Shown: in pieces, positions 1-7,682 of the stretch
Layout of the letters: each line of letters starts with the position of its first letter
Position numbering within the stretch: the first letter of the stretch is position 1
Assembly (NCBI GenBank): GCA_016794735.1
Contig: JAEUJK010000114.1
Location: forward strand, 1 to 20,344
DNA: 20,344 bases
Direction: 5' to 3'
Source of the DNA: Gemmatimonadota bacterium
GTDB taxonomy: Bacteria > Gemmatimonadota > Gemmatimonadetes > Gemmatimonadales > Gemmatimonadaceae
Notes under the pieces: generated by a model
The model's database searches: none
What the model saw: the letters and a program-made list of their open reading frames with translations, nothing else
What the model was told of the DNA's origin: nothing
Made by a program: the position numbers and the translations under genes

Positions 1-1466
1 CCAAACGTTCGTGAGCCGGTGGCATCGATGCGGGTGAGGCCCGGGCGCGCGAAGAGCATGCGCCCCTGGGCATCCTCACGGATGTCACGCGGTCCCCGGC
101 CGCCCGGCAGGCCGAGGTGCGCCGACATCGGGTGCGCGCGACCGCCCGAAGAGCGATAGACCCCGCTGTCCGTCGAGAACCAGGTGGCCTTCTTCGAGTC
201 CGTGAAGATCCCGAGGATGTCGCCGGCATTCAGCTGGTAGGTGGACGTGCGATCGGTGACACGCTGCGGCGTCACGTGCAGGATGTGCCGGCCATCGCGC
301 GTCGCCAGCATCCCGCCCTCGGGGGCGGGCCAGATCGCCGATGACACCTGCCGACTGGTCGGGCGCAGCACCTGCCGGTGCTGGCCATTCACGAGGGCAT
401 ACACCTCACCACTCCCCGCCGCACTCCAGACGGTGCCCTGCGCATCGGCGCGGACCGACCAGATCGAGTGTGTGTTCCCCAGTCCGCTCGCGACGGTCTG
501 GAAGGCGCTGCGCTGGAACCGCTCCATGCCAACACCCGTGCCCGCCCAGATGCGACCGCGCGCGTCTTCATGGAACGCCCACACCTGCGCCGTGCTGACG
601 GGTGCCGGCTGGCTGAGTTGCGCCCCGTTCCACATCAACACGCCATGGACCTCGGTGCCCAGCCACACGATGCCGTCCGCGGACCGCGCCACGGACCAGA
701 CGGCCGAGGGCCTGCCGTGCATCGTGGCAAGCACGCGAGGGCCGGCGCGCACGTTGCCACTTCGGTCCACCGCGAGGCGCGTGATGCCGTGACGCGTGGC
801 GGCCCACACCCCATCGTCGCCATCACTCGTCAGGTCGAGGTAGTCCTGGTCCGCGGGTTCCCCGATCGGTCGCACGCGACGGATGGCTTCCCCATCCCAG
901 TACCCGAGGAAGTCTCGCCCACCGATCCACAAACGCCCGGTGAGGTCCCGGTGCAAGGTGTAGAGGTAGGCATCACTGCCCGCAACATGCGTGAAGCGTG
1001 TGCCGTCGCCGCGGTACAACCCCTTCGCCGTCGCGACCCAGACCTCGTCGCCGATCACCGACACATCCCACGTCACCCCGGCGGGCACCTGCGTGCTGTC
1101 CACGCGGCGCATGCGCCCCCGCTCGCGCACGGCGAGCCCCTTGTCGGTCGCGATCCACAGGCGGTCCTTCTCGTCCACCGTGAGGCCGCGGATCCAGTTC
1201 GACGGCAGGGCCGGTTCCTGCTCGGGGGTCACGGTGGTGAAGTTGGACCCGTCGTAGCGGACGATCCCACGCCGCGTGCCTAACCAGAGATAGCCGTCCC
1301 CGGCCTGGGCGATGGTGTTGACCTGCGTCTCGGGGAGCCCCTGGTCCCGGTCAATCGTCCGCCGAAACCACCCCCGCGTGCTGATCCCCTGCGCGGCGAG
1401 CGCAGGTGCAAGCAGCGCGGTCCCGCACAACGCGGCGCGCGCGAGCGAACGAAAGGGGAAGGCCAT
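1..1466 (-). CDS. Two-component-regulator beta-propeller protein, N-terminal part (gene runs off the left edge)
   Basis: I translated this frame by hand from the ATG at 1466. It stays open to base 1, giving 488 codons with no stop, so the C-terminus is missing. Residues 1-24 are a Sec signal peptide (basic start, Ala/Leu core, cleavage near ALA-AQG). The mature protein opens with the hallmark of the Reg_prop family: GLPETQVNTIAQ at about 43-54, then GYLWLGTRRGIVRYDG at about 58-73. Related repeats (RLWIATDKGL, EVWVATAKGLYRGDG, RLWIGG, GVWAATRHGI, IVWLGTEVHGVLMWNG, RIWAGTGVGMERF) continue through the visible part. This fits a periplasmic seven-bladed propeller. In this family the propeller usually leads into a Y_Y_Y domain, one membrane helix and a histidine kinase, GGDEF or helix-turn-helix output, but that part lies outside the window. 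It is divergent from the TerB-like gene. No Shine-Dalgarno is visible before the ATG. Confidence 0.85.
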   Translation of the reverse strand, partial: MAFPFRSLARAALCGTALLAPALAAQGISTRGWFRRTIDRDQGLPETQVNTIAQAGDGYLWLGTRRGIVRYDGSNFTTVTPEQEPALPSNWIRGLTVDEKDRLWIATDKGLAVRERGRMRRVDSTQVPAGVTWDVSVIGDEVWVATAKGLYRGDGTRFTHVAGSDAYLYTLHRDLTGRLWIGGRDFLGYWDGEAIRRVRPIGEPADQDYLDLTSDGDDGVWAATRHGITRLAVDRSGNVRAGPRVLATMHGRPSAVWSVARSADGIVWLGTEVHGVLMWNGAQLSQPAPVSTAQVWAFHEDARGRIWAGTGVGMERFQRSAFQTVASGLGNTHSIWSVRADAQGTVWSAAGSGEVYALVNGQHRQVLRPTSRQVSSAIWPAPEGGMLATRDGRHILHVTPQRVTDRTSTYQLNAGDILGIFTDSKKATWFSTDSGVYRSSGGRAHPMSAHLGLPGGRGPRDIREDAQGRMLFARPGLTRIDATGSRTF

Positions 1467-1570
1467 GAGATGATCGGCTGCGCGAGGTCTGCCCACGGCG
1501 CAGGCGCACATCGTATAGTATCGTCCGAAATCGAATTGCGATTGCCGTTAGGAATGTCCCATTTTTCGAC
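1467..1570. promoter_or_regulatory. Divergent intergenic region, probable promoters for the propeller and TerB-like genes
   Basis: These 104 bases separate two divergently transcribed genes, so both promoters should lie here. Bases 1511-1570 are clearly richer in A and T than the surroundings. They contain TATAGT (1514-1519) and its near-palindromic surroundings, and a TTGCGA at 1536-1541. I cannot match a convincing pair of -35 and -10 boxes at 17-base spacing on either strand, so individual promoters are not assigned. Confidence 0.35.
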
Positions 1571-2059
1571 ATGATCCTCGATCGTATCCGCGCCTTTCTC
1601 CAGGGCCAGGCGACCGCGGCTGAAGACGCGGGCTCCGCGCCGTCCCCGGACCCGGTGCACGTTGCCGCGTGCACCCTGATGCTCGACATCGCCTACGCGG
1701 ACGGGGAGTTCAGCGCCCCGGAACGCGCCCACCTGGAGCAGGTGCTGGCTCGGCACTTTGCCCTCCCGCCCGAGGCTGGTCGCGAGCTGATCGCCCTCTG
1801 CGAGCGCGAGCGGGCCCATGCGGTCGACCACTTCCAGTTCACGCGGGTGCTGCGCGAGCAGTACGACGTGGGCCAGAAGATGGTCCTCGCCGAGATCATG
1901 TGGGGGCTGGTGCTGGCGGACGGCCACGTGGCCGACCACGAGCACTACCTCACGCGCAAGATCGCCAACCTGCTGGAGCTCGAGCCGGGGTACCTCTCGA
2001 CGGCCAAGCAGTCGGCGCAGCAGCGGATCGCGGCCGTGCGCGACCGCGCCGGGGAATAA
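1571..2059 (+). CDS. TerB-family (tellurite-resistance/DjlA-N-like) protein
   Basis: The product is 162 residues. From about residue 33 it matches the all-helical TerB/DUF533/DjlA N-terminal fold. The typical acidic pattern appears twice: LDIAYADGEFSAPERAHLEQ (about 38-57), then MWGLVLADGHVADHEHYLTRKI (about 113-134). In TerB proteins the paired D-G-E/D-G-H acidic loops bind metal or interact with membrane-stress partners. No signal peptide is present, so it is cytoplasmic, and the short N-terminus (MILDRIRAFLQGQ) looks amphipathic. No TerC, TerD or other ter genes are nearby, so a tellurite role should not be assumed. No Shine-Dalgarno is visible close to the ATG (an AGGA lies about 18 bases upstream). 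The family call is firm, the function is not. Confidence 0.82.
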   Translation: MILDRIRAFLQGQATAAEDAGSAPSPDPVHVAACTLMLDIAYADGEFSAPERAHLEQVLARHFALPPEAGRELIALCERERAHAVDHFQFTRVLREQYDVGQKMVLAEIMWGLVLADGHVADHEHYLTRKIANLLELEPGYLSTAKQSAQQRIAAVRDRAGE

Positions 2060-2065
2060 CGGCGC

Positions 2066-2509
2066 CTAACGAGCCCCGATCGCGGGATCCACGCAGATCG
2101 GGCAGTTCGCCATCCGCGGCTCGACCCCGAGCGTCACGGTGATCGGCCCCACCGACGTCGGCTTCTTGAGGACGGTGTCGTTCACGGCGATCGACAGGGT
2201 GAGCCGCCGCCCGGACACCACGCCGGAGATCTGGGCCGGCAACGTCTCCCGGGGAATGGGATACGCGCGCAACATGTACGTGCCGTCCACCTGGAAGCGC
2301 CCCTGCGCGTCGAGCTGGACCGGAGCCGGGAAGTCACCCTTGGTGCATCCGACGTGGATATGCACCAGGTCCGCCGTCACGATGACCCCCTGATCCACCG
2401 CCCCCCAGCGTCCGACCGGAAGCTGGTCTCCCGGCGGTCCTTCGGTTCCGGCCGACGTGCCGCAGGCCGTGATCGCGAAGAGGAGGAGCCCGGTGGCGAT
2501 GAGTCGCAT
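2066..2509 (-). CDS. Small hypothetical lipoprotein with CPIC motif
   Basis: The 147-residue product starts MRLIATGLLLFAITAC. This is a clear lipoprotein signal, with ITAC as lipobox and Cys16 as the lipid-attachment residue. The mature part is mostly beta-like, with Cys55 and a C-terminal Cys136-Pro-Ile-Cys139 motif that could form disulfides or bind metal. I do not recognise the family. The gene is convergent with the TerB-like gene, with six bases between the stop codons. An AGGAG lies upstream but ends only one base before the ATG, closer than normal, so the exact start is a little uncertain. The lipobox supports this start. Confidence 0.7.
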   Translation of the reverse strand: MRLIATGLLLFAITACGTSAGTEGPPGDQLPVGRWGAVDQGVIVTADLVHIHVGCTKGDFPAPVQLDAQGRFQVDGTYMLRAYPIPRETLPAQISGVVSGRRLTLSIAVNDTVLKKPTSVGPITVTLGVEPRMANCPICVDPAIGAR

Positions 2510-2612
2510 GCTCCTGAGACACAGGGGGGTGGCGTTCCCCTGACGGGCGGGGCCTGAGTCTTGCTGCCGAACTCAGCTACTGAGCACCCCTCCGGTCACC
2601 CCGTCCGCTCAT

Positions 2613-4268
2613 ATGGCTGCAACTTCGCGGCACAAGCTGGTCATGTTCAACAGCCCGGCCGCCTTCTGGTCTGGGGCTGTTGCCATCGCAGGCGGCGTCC
2701 TGCTCCACCTCCCCGATTACGTCGGCGCTGCGGGCATGGGCTACCGGATGGTCGGGATGCCCATGGGCAGCGGGATGCTGGTCGGCATGGCCCTGGTGGT
2801 GGTTGGCTTCCTGCTGGCGGCGCACGGACTCGTGCCGCTCACGGCCCTCCACAAGGCGCAGGTCCCGCGCGCGGCCGTGGACCGATCGGACCGCTACATC
2901 CGCGCCATGAACGACGCGCGACTGTCGGGCGCACATTGGGGACTTCTCACGGTGCTCGGCGTCGCCCTCATCATCGACGTGATGAAGCCCGCCACCCTCG
3001 GTTTCGTGATGCCGGGGATGCGCGAGGAATACGGATACTCGACGGCACAGGTCGCGATGCTCCCGACCGTCGCCCTCACCGGAACCACGGTGGGGTCGTT
3101 GCTCTGGGGCGTGCTGGCCGATCGGGTGGGGCGCCGCGCCGCCATCCTACTGGCGACGCTGATGTTCATCGGTACCTCGATCTGCGGCTTCATGCCGGAG
3201 TTCAAGTGGAACCTCGTGATGTGCTTCCTGATGGGCACGTCGGCCGGCGGGATGCTGCCGATCGTCTACGCCCTGATGACGGAGTGCATGCCCTCGAAGA
3301 ACCGTGGCTGGCTGGTGGTGTTGCACGCCGGGCTCGGCACGGTGGGCGGGTACCTTGCCGCGAGCGGGATGGCGGCGCTGCTCGAGCCCCACTTCGCCTG
3401 GCGCAGCCTGTGGTTTGTGGGACTCCCCACCGGCGTGTTGATGCTCATCATGAGCCGGTGGATTCCCGAATCGCCGCGTTTCCTGCTCACGCATGGCCGT
3501 GAGCGCGAGGCCGAGGCGGTGCTGGCGCGTTTTGGGGTGACCGTGCCCGCCGCGGGTGATGTCGTGGAAGCGCCGGTCGCGCCGACACCGGCGCCCGCGC
3601 CCGCACCAGCAGGGTCGCGCAATCGATTGCTGGCGTTGTTGCGCCCGCCGCTGAGCGGCCAGACCCTCACCGTGGTGACCTACGGCCTTGGCTGGGGACT
3701 GGTGAACTGGGGATTCCTCACGTTCATCCCCGTGACGTTGCGTTCCCGCGGGCTCGATGCCGGGATGGCGACGCGCCTCCTGTTCTATTCCGCGCTGCTC
3801 GCGATTCCGGGGACGATTGTCGTTGCCTGGCTCTACGGCATGTGGAGCAGCAAGAAGAGCATGGTGGTCTTTGCCCTGGCCACGGCGCTTGCCCTCGTCG
3901 GGTTCGCCGTGATCGACCCGGGATCCAACGGGGAGCCCAGCGTGTGGCTCACGCCGTTGATGGTGCTCCTGCTGGTGAGCAGTGGCGGGGTGATCTCGAT
4001 GCTCTCGCCGTATGCGGCCGAGGTGTACCCGACGCACCTGCGCGGCACGGCCAGCGGTGTCGCGGCCGGCAGCAGCAAGTTGGGGGGAATCATCGCCCCG
4101 ACCACGATGGCCGCCCTGGCCGCCGTGCAGCCGGGTTTCACCCTGATCGGGCTTGCGTTTGCGGTACCACTGGTGGTGTCGGCGGGGATGGTCGCGTTCT
4201 CCGGTATCGAGACGCGGGGCCGCCACCTCGAGGACACCGCGGGCGAGAGGGTCCCCGCGGTGCCCTGA
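2613..4268 (+). CDS. MFS transporter (metabolite:H+ symporter type) with extra N-terminal helix pair
   Basis: The product is 551 residues, longer than the usual 400-470 of MFS carriers. The core starts near residue 105. It shows MFS motif A between helices 2 and 3 (GVLADRVGRR, 166-175), the sugar/organic-acid porter signature PESPRFL (285-291), and the second-half motif AAEVYPTHLRGTASG (about 468-482) followed by a G-rich helix ending IIAP. This is the arrangement of the sugar-porter, AAHS and SV2-like families. The substrate cannot be read from sequence. Two added hydrophobic segments (about 17-38 and 52-71), joined by a Met/Gly-rich turn, precede the core, so 14 helices are likely. The central loop carries an Ala-Pro repeat (321-334). 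No Shine-Dalgarno is visible. An in-frame Met at residue 11 is an alternative start. Confidence 0.88.
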   Translation: MAATSRHKLVMFNSPAAFWSGAVAIAGGVLLHLPDYVGAAGMGYRMVGMPMGSGMLVGMALVVVGFLLAAHGLVPLTALHKAQVPRAAVDRSDRYIRAMNDARLSGAHWGLLTVLGVALIIDVMKPATLGFVMPGMREEYGYSTAQVAMLPTVALTGTTVGSLLWGVLADRVGRRAAILLATLMFIGTSICGFMPEFKWNLVMCFLMGTSAGGMLPIVYALMTECMPSKNRGWLVVLHAGLGTVGGYLAASGMAALLEPHFAWRSLWFVGLPTGVLMLIMSRWIPESPRFLLTHGREREAEAVLARFGVTVPAAGDVVEAPVAPTPAPAPAPAGSRNRLLALLRPPLSGQTLTVVTYGLGWGLVNWGFLTFIPVTLRSRGLDAGMATRLLFYSALLAIPGTIVVAWLYGMWSSKKSMVVFALATALALVGFAVIDPGSNGEPSVWLTPLMVLLLVSSGGVISMLSPYAAEVYPTHLRGTASGVAAGSSKLGGIIAPTTMAALAAVQPGFTLIGLAFAVPLVVSAGMVAFSGIETRGRHLEDTAGERVPAVP

Positions 4269-4274
4269 GCCGCG

Positions 4275-6026
4275 TTACGGCACGACGGGCCGGGGCGGCC
4301 GCGCCGGCCGCGTGCCGTTCATGCGCGGGCGCGGCCCGTTGCCCAGCGTCGTCGCCAGGTCGTGGATGTAGCTCGTGATGCGGGCGTAGTGCGGATAGTC
4401 GATGAACTCCGCCTCGTCCGTGCGCTGGTGGTAGTCGCCGTGCAGCCCGGTGAAGAAGAACGCGATCGGCACGCCCTGCAACGCATAGTTGTAGTGGTCG
4501 CTGCGCCCGTAGATGTTGTTGTAGCCTGTCCACGTGAGCGTGCTGTCGTACCGGTAGTCGAGCTGGAACGGGCGGGTGTTCTTCTGGTTCACCGCGGCCA
4601 CGGTCTCGCCGAGGTCCTTCGAGTCGAAGAACGACCCCACGACGCCGAGGTAGTCCTCGCCGCCACCCGGGATGTCGCCGTCGCGACCGCGGCCGATCAT
4701 GTCGATGTTCACCTGCGCCACGATCGAGTCCATCGGCACCGTCGGGTGTCGCGTGAAGTACGCCGACCCCACGAGCCCCGCTTCCTCGCCGGTGTGCCAC
4801 ACGAACAGCGTGGACCGCTTCGGCTTGACCCGCGCCGCCTGGATCGACTCCGCGATCTCCAGCAACGCCATGGAGCCGGAGCCGTCATCGTCGGCACCAT
4901 TGTTGATGGAGTCGATGCGTGCCACCGGGTGCGCACGACGGATGCTGTCCATGTTCACGCGGATCGTCGCGAGCTGGTCCTGGCTGAGCGCGACCATCTT
5001 GTTAGCCAGCAACATCCGGTTGCGGATGTCGTTGAAGGCCTTGAGCGAGTCCTTGTCGACCGGCGTGTTGAAGCCGACGTGGTCGTTGTGCGCCCCGACG
5101 GCCACGTACTGCCCGCGCAGGGCCGGGTCGCTGCCGGGGATGACGGCCACGACGTTGCGCGCATAGTCGCTCGGCAGCTCCACATAGTCGAGCGAGGCGT
5201 TGACCGTGCCGCCGACGGTGCCGGGCCGGAGGTTCTCCACCGGTTGGCCACCGAACAACGCGGCGGCCCCCGCACGGGTGAGCCGCAACGTGGCCTGCGG
5301 CGCGAGCTGTTCGAGTTGCGCACGCAGCATCGCCAGGGAATCACCCGCCGGCGCGGCGCCCGGGCGCCCGCGGCCGCCGCCGGACTGCGTGGCCACGTCG
5401 GGCTGGTTGAGCTTCTGGCGCTGCGCCATCGTGAGGCCATCGAGGTCCACGGTGGCCACGGCCGCGGCCCCTGCAAGGCGCGTGTTGGGTGGGGCACCGA
5501 ACTGCGGGCGCCCCGCCGGGGCGGCCGACGGGGTGCCAGGCAGCAGGACGACGAACTTGCCCGCAGCCTGCGCCGCCGTGACCTGGCGCGCGGTGTCACC
5601 CGCCACGCCACCAAAGACCACCTCGACCCCGCTGATGGGCCGGGGCGCGCGCGCCCCGGGGATCGCCACCCAATCGCGATTCCACTCGAGCGGGTTGCCG
5701 TTCACCGCCATTCGTGAGTTGGCCGTGAACGACCGCAGGTGATAGGGCAACACCTGGAAGTAGGTGCCGTTATCACCTGCGGGGGCAATGCCGAGCTTCT
5801 TCAGCTCGGCCACGATGTAGTCGGTGCCCTTGCGGTTCCCGACCCGTCCCACCTGCCGCCCGTGCATCGAGTCGTCGGCAAACTGGTAGAGCCGGATCTG
5901 CAGGTCCCGGACGGTGATGGCCGGTGTCGTCGGGGCCGGTCGCATGCGCGACGGGTTGCCGTACCGGTTGAGCTGCGCACCCGCCACCGCGGGGAGCAGG
6001 AGCGCGAGCAGGGGCAGGACACGCAT
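4275..6026 (-). CDS. Secreted M28-family zinc aminopeptidase with PA-domain insert
   Basis: I start the gene at the ATG at 6026 (583 residues), because it gives a proper signal peptide (MRVLPLLALLLPAVAGAQ). A GTG at 6059 would add 11 residues and overlap the upstream gene. The M28 di-zinc site is complete: GAHNDHVG (His313), GADDDGSG (about 377-384, bridging Asp), WHTGEEAG (Glu414/Glu415, general base and ligand), NIDMIGR (Asp442) and GRSDHYNY (His511). Residues about 125-280 hold a protease-associated-like region with Gly/Ala/Pro-rich inserts. About 60 residues separate the first His ligand from the bridging Asp, more than in simple family members. The tail is Pro/Arg-rich. Substrates are probably peptides, with cleavage in the periplasm or outside. 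It follows the six-cysteine protein gene after 26 bases, so they are probably co-transcribed. Confidence 0.93.
   Translation of the reverse strand: MRVLPLLALLLPAVAGAQLNRYGNPSRMRPAPTTPAITVRDLQIRLYQFADDSMHGRQVGRVGNRKGTDYIVAELKKLGIAPAGDNGTYFQVLPYHLRSFTANSRMAVNGNPLEWNRDWVAIPGARAPRPISGVEVVFGGVAGDTARQVTAAQAAGKFVVLLPGTPSAAPAGRPQFGAPPNTRLAGAAAVATVDLDGLTMAQRQKLNQPDVATQSGGGRGRPGAAPAGDSLAMLRAQLEQLAPQATLRLTRAGAAALFGGQPVENLRPGTVGGTVNASLDYVELPSDYARNVVAVIPGSDPALRGQYVAVGAHNDHVGFNTPVDKDSLKAFNDIRNRMLLANKMVALSQDQLATIRVNMDSIRRAHPVARIDSINNGADDDGSGSMALLEIAESIQAARVKPKRSTLFVWHTGEEAGLVGSAYFTRHPTVPMDSIVAQVNIDMIGRGRDGDIPGGGEDYLGVVGSFFDSKDLGETVAAVNQKNTRPFQLDYRYDSTLTWTGYNNIYGRSDHYNYALQGVPIAFFFTGLHGDYHQRTDEAEFIDYPHYARITSYIHDLATTLGNGPRPRMNGTRPARPPRPVVP
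4277..4318. terminator. Compound hairpin at the MFS/M28 convergent junction
   Basis: ACGGCACG (4277-4284) pairs perfectly with CGTGCCGT (4311-4318). Inside it CGGCCG (4296-4301) pairs with CGGCCG (4305-4310) across a three-base loop. The structure begins on the last base of the peptidase stop codon and nine bases after the MFS stop. It could therefore end transcripts from both directions. No T-run follows on either side, so intrinsic termination is unproven. The inner arm also encodes the Pro/Arg-rich tail of the peptidase. Confidence 0.4.
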
Positions 6027-6052
6027 GGGACGTCCGACAGGGCTGGGGGAGA

Positions 6053-6589
6053 CTAACACTTCGCAGATGGCCGCTTGAGTCCCTTGCGGTCGGCGGCCGT
6101 CTGGTACACGATCGATGCTGCGGTATACGCGGCCATCTGGGCGATGTTCATTCGCTGGTCACCCGCACCGCAGCGGTTGGTCACGCGGACGGACGGCGGC
6201 GGCTTGACGTCGCTGGCTGCGGAGACCCACTGGACCTGCACTTCGTCGATGGTGCGGCAGCTCATGTCGGTGTTGGTCCCGGGCATGGCATCGCACATGG
6301 CGTTCTTCATGGCGATGCGGAGCGTCATCTGCATGCCGTCGCCGGAGGTCGCCATCTTGAACCCCGCGTCGCGGAGCCCCGCCAGGACCAGCGGCTCGAA
6401 GTCGTTCGGGGTGCCGTAGCGGCGATCGACCGGGAAGTTGGCCGACGTGTTTCCCGACCCCCAGTCGAGGGCCAGCTTGCACGGCGCTTCGCGACAGGGG
6501 CCAGCGGAAGCCGGCGGGGTATCCTGCCCGCGCAGGGTCGACGACGAGAGAAAGAGGGCAGCGAGGGCCAACGCAAGCCGGACGCGCAT
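6053..6589 (-). CDS. Secreted six-cysteine hypothetical protein
   Basis: The product is 178 residues with a Sec signal peptide (MRVRLALALAALFLSSS, cleavage near LRG-QD). The start is set by GGAG in TGGAGCTTCCCATG, with six bases between the GGAG and the ATG. The reading frame continues further upstream, but those codons have no signal peptide and no Shine-Dalgarno. The protein has cysteines at 32, 37, 99, 111, 140 and 178, the last being the C-terminal residue, so up to three disulfides are possible. I do not recognise the family. The stretch about 65-125 (LVLAGLRDAGFKMA, MQMTLRIAMKNA, DEVQVQWVSA) looks like an alpha/beta fold. It is first in a probable two-gene operon with the M28 peptidase. 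Confidence 0.72.
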   Translation of the reverse strand: MRVRLALALAALFLSSSTLRGQDTPPASAGPCREAPCKLALDWGSGNTSANFPVDRRYGTPNDFEPLVLAGLRDAGFKMATSGDGMQMTLRIAMKNAMCDAMPGTNTDMSCRTIDEVQVQWVSAASDVKPPPSVRVTNRCGAGDQRMNIAQMAAYTAASIVYQTAADRKGLKRPSAKC

Positions 6590-6614
6590 GGGAAGCTCCA
6601 GAGGGTTCACGGGG

Positions 6615-6620
6615 ATTCTA
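6615..6620 (-). promoter_or_regulatory. Possible -10 box of the six-cysteine protein/M28 operon
   Basis: On the minus strand these bases read TAGAAT, one mismatch from the TATAAT consensus and unusual in GC-rich DNA. Transcription would begin near 6608, leaving a leader of about 20 bases with the GGAG ribosome site. No good TTGACA-like -35 hexamer is found 16-18 bases upstream. Confidence 0.35.
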
Positions 6621-6648
6621 CCCTCCGCACCGGGCGACTGACCAGACG

Positions 6649-6672
6649 GTGAATGCCCGGCGTGAATGCCGG
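6649..6672. repeat. Tandem GTGAATGCC repeat with small hairpin in a divergent intergenic region
   Basis: GTGAATGCC occurs at 6649-6657 and again at 6662-6670, a 13-base period. The sequence between them makes an inverted repeat, CCGGC (6657-6661) and GCCGG (6668-6672), with the six-base loop GTGAAT. It lies between the divergent six-cysteine and DUF486 genes and could be an operator. This is pattern only. Confidence 0.3.
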
Positions 6673-6739
6673 ACGCCGCGCGGGAGGCACCTCCCGGGGG
6701 GCGCGTCACTAGGTTTCCCGCTCCCTTCCCGCGTCGTGC

Positions 6740-7093
6740 ATGCGTCCTGCGATCGTCCAGGCCTCCCTGCTGCTCGTGGCGTCGAACGTCTTCATGACGT
6801 TCGCCTGGTACGGGCACCTCAAGCACCTCAATGCGCGACCGTGGCAGGTCGCAGCGCTCGTGAGCTGGGGCATCGCCCTGTTCGAGTACCTGCTGCAGGT
6901 CCCGGCGAACCGCATCGGCAACACCACGCTGCGCCTCGACCAACTCAAGATGCTGCAGGAAGTGATCTCGCTCTCGGTCTTCGTCCCGTTTTCGGTGTAT
7001 TACATGAAGCGGCCGATCACGATGGACTTCGCCTGGGCCGGGCTCTGCCTGCTGGGCGCCGTCTATTTCATCTTCAGGGCCAAGGGGGCCTGA
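6740..7093 (+). CDS. DUF486 / DMT-like small membrane protein
   Basis: The 117-residue product matches the DUF486 family along its length: NVFMTFAWYGHLK (about 16-28), VSWGIALFEYLLQVPANRIG (41-60), LKMLQEVISLSVFVPFSVYYM (70-90) and WAGLCLLGAVYFIF (98-111). Four hydrophobic helices are visible, as in half-size drug/metabolite-transporter relatives, and such proteins may dimerise. The substrate is unknown. The ATG has no Shine-Dalgarno. A TAGGTT at 6710-6715 is a candidate -10. The stop codon overlaps the next start as TGATG, so this gene and the His-rich lipoprotein are translationally coupled. Confidence 0.9.
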   Translation: MRPAIVQASLLLVASNVFMTFAWYGHLKHLNARPWQVAALVSWGIALFEYLLQVPANRIGNTTLRLDQLKMLQEVISLSVFVPFSVYYMKRPITMDFAWAGLCLLGAVYFIFRAKGA

Positions 7094-7587
7094 TGTCTCG
7101 TTATCTCTTCCTGATCCTCGTGGTGGCGTGCTCACGTGGTGAGCCGGCTGTCGACGAATCGGCGCGCCGCGCCGACGCGGCCACCGATTCCACCTTTGCC
7201 GCCGTGCAGTCGCGCGGTGCCGTCGCCATGGGGGTGGACCAGTACACGTCGACGCACCACTTCACGCCCACGGACGACGGCGGCATCATCGAACTGCAGC
7301 GCGACACGCTCGACGCCGCCGGCGTCGCGCAGATCCGTGACCACATGCGGCAGATCGCCGGCGCCTTCGCCAACGGCGACTTCTCCCTCCCGGGGATGGT
7401 GCACAACCAGGTCGTCCCCGGCACCGAGGTGATGCGCGAGCGACGGAGCGCGATCACCTACACAGCGGAAGAGTTGCCGCGCGGCGCGCAGGTGCGCATC
7501 CGTTCCACCGACTCGGTGGCCGTCGCCGCGATCCATACCTTCCTCCAGTTCCAGCGCCAGGATCACCACGCTGGGATGCGTCACTGA
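7093..7587 (+). CDS. His-rich hypothetical lipoprotein coupled to DUF486
   Basis: The product is 164 residues. I place the start at the ATG at 7093, whose first base is the last base of the DUF486 stop codon. The same frame stays open upstream, but that would lie inside DUF486 and lose the signal. MSRYLFLILVVACS is a good lipoprotein signal with lipobox VVAC and Cys13. The mature protein has eight histidines: 55/56 (THHF), 84, 104, 148, 158/159 (DHHAG) and 164. The C-terminal AIHTFLQFQRQDHH helix looks conserved in style. This would suit metal binding, though that is an inference. I recognise no named family. Confidence 0.75.
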   Translation: MSRYLFLILVVACSRGEPAVDESARRADAATDSTFAAVQSRGAVAMGVDQYTSTHHFTPTDDGGIIELQRDTLDAAGVAQIRDHMRQIAGAFANGDFSLPGMVHNQVVPGTEVMRERRSAITYTAEELPRGAQVRIRSTDSVAVAAIHTFLQFQRQDHHAGMRH

Positions 7588-7682
7588 ACGGCGCGTTTCG
7601 TCCACGGCTCGTCCCGGGACGACCCGGTCGGGGTGCCACCGCTGGGAGTTGTCGTCAGGTTGTGCCTCCCACGAGTCGAGAG

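Noticed and set aside
378..1283. 301-codon open frame on the + strand opposite the propeller gene
   Set aside because: The opposite strand encodes repeated W-x-G/A-T propeller motifs in an uninterrupted frame. This one has none.
1571..2059. Tellurite-resistance operon
   Set aside because: Only a TerB-like gene is present and no other ter gene lies nearby, so a resistance role is not supported.
3601..3614. Ala-Pro codon repeat in the MFS gene as a microsatellite
   Set aside because: It is short, imperfect and in frame within a cytoplasmic loop. A flexible linker explains it.
3147..4226. 359-codon open frame on the - strand inside the MFS gene
   Set aside because: Antisense to an MFS gene with intact motifs. 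The translation is polar Arg/His/Gln-rich with no domain.
4362..5717. 451-codon open frame on the + strand opposite the M28 peptidase
   Set aside because: The minus strand holds all M28 metal ligands. This frame shows no motif or ribosome site.
6649..7092. Upstream extension of the His-rich lipoprotein frame
   Set aside because: It would run inside the DUF486 gene in another frame and bury the lipoprotein signal. The TGATG-coupled ATG at 7093 explains the gene better.
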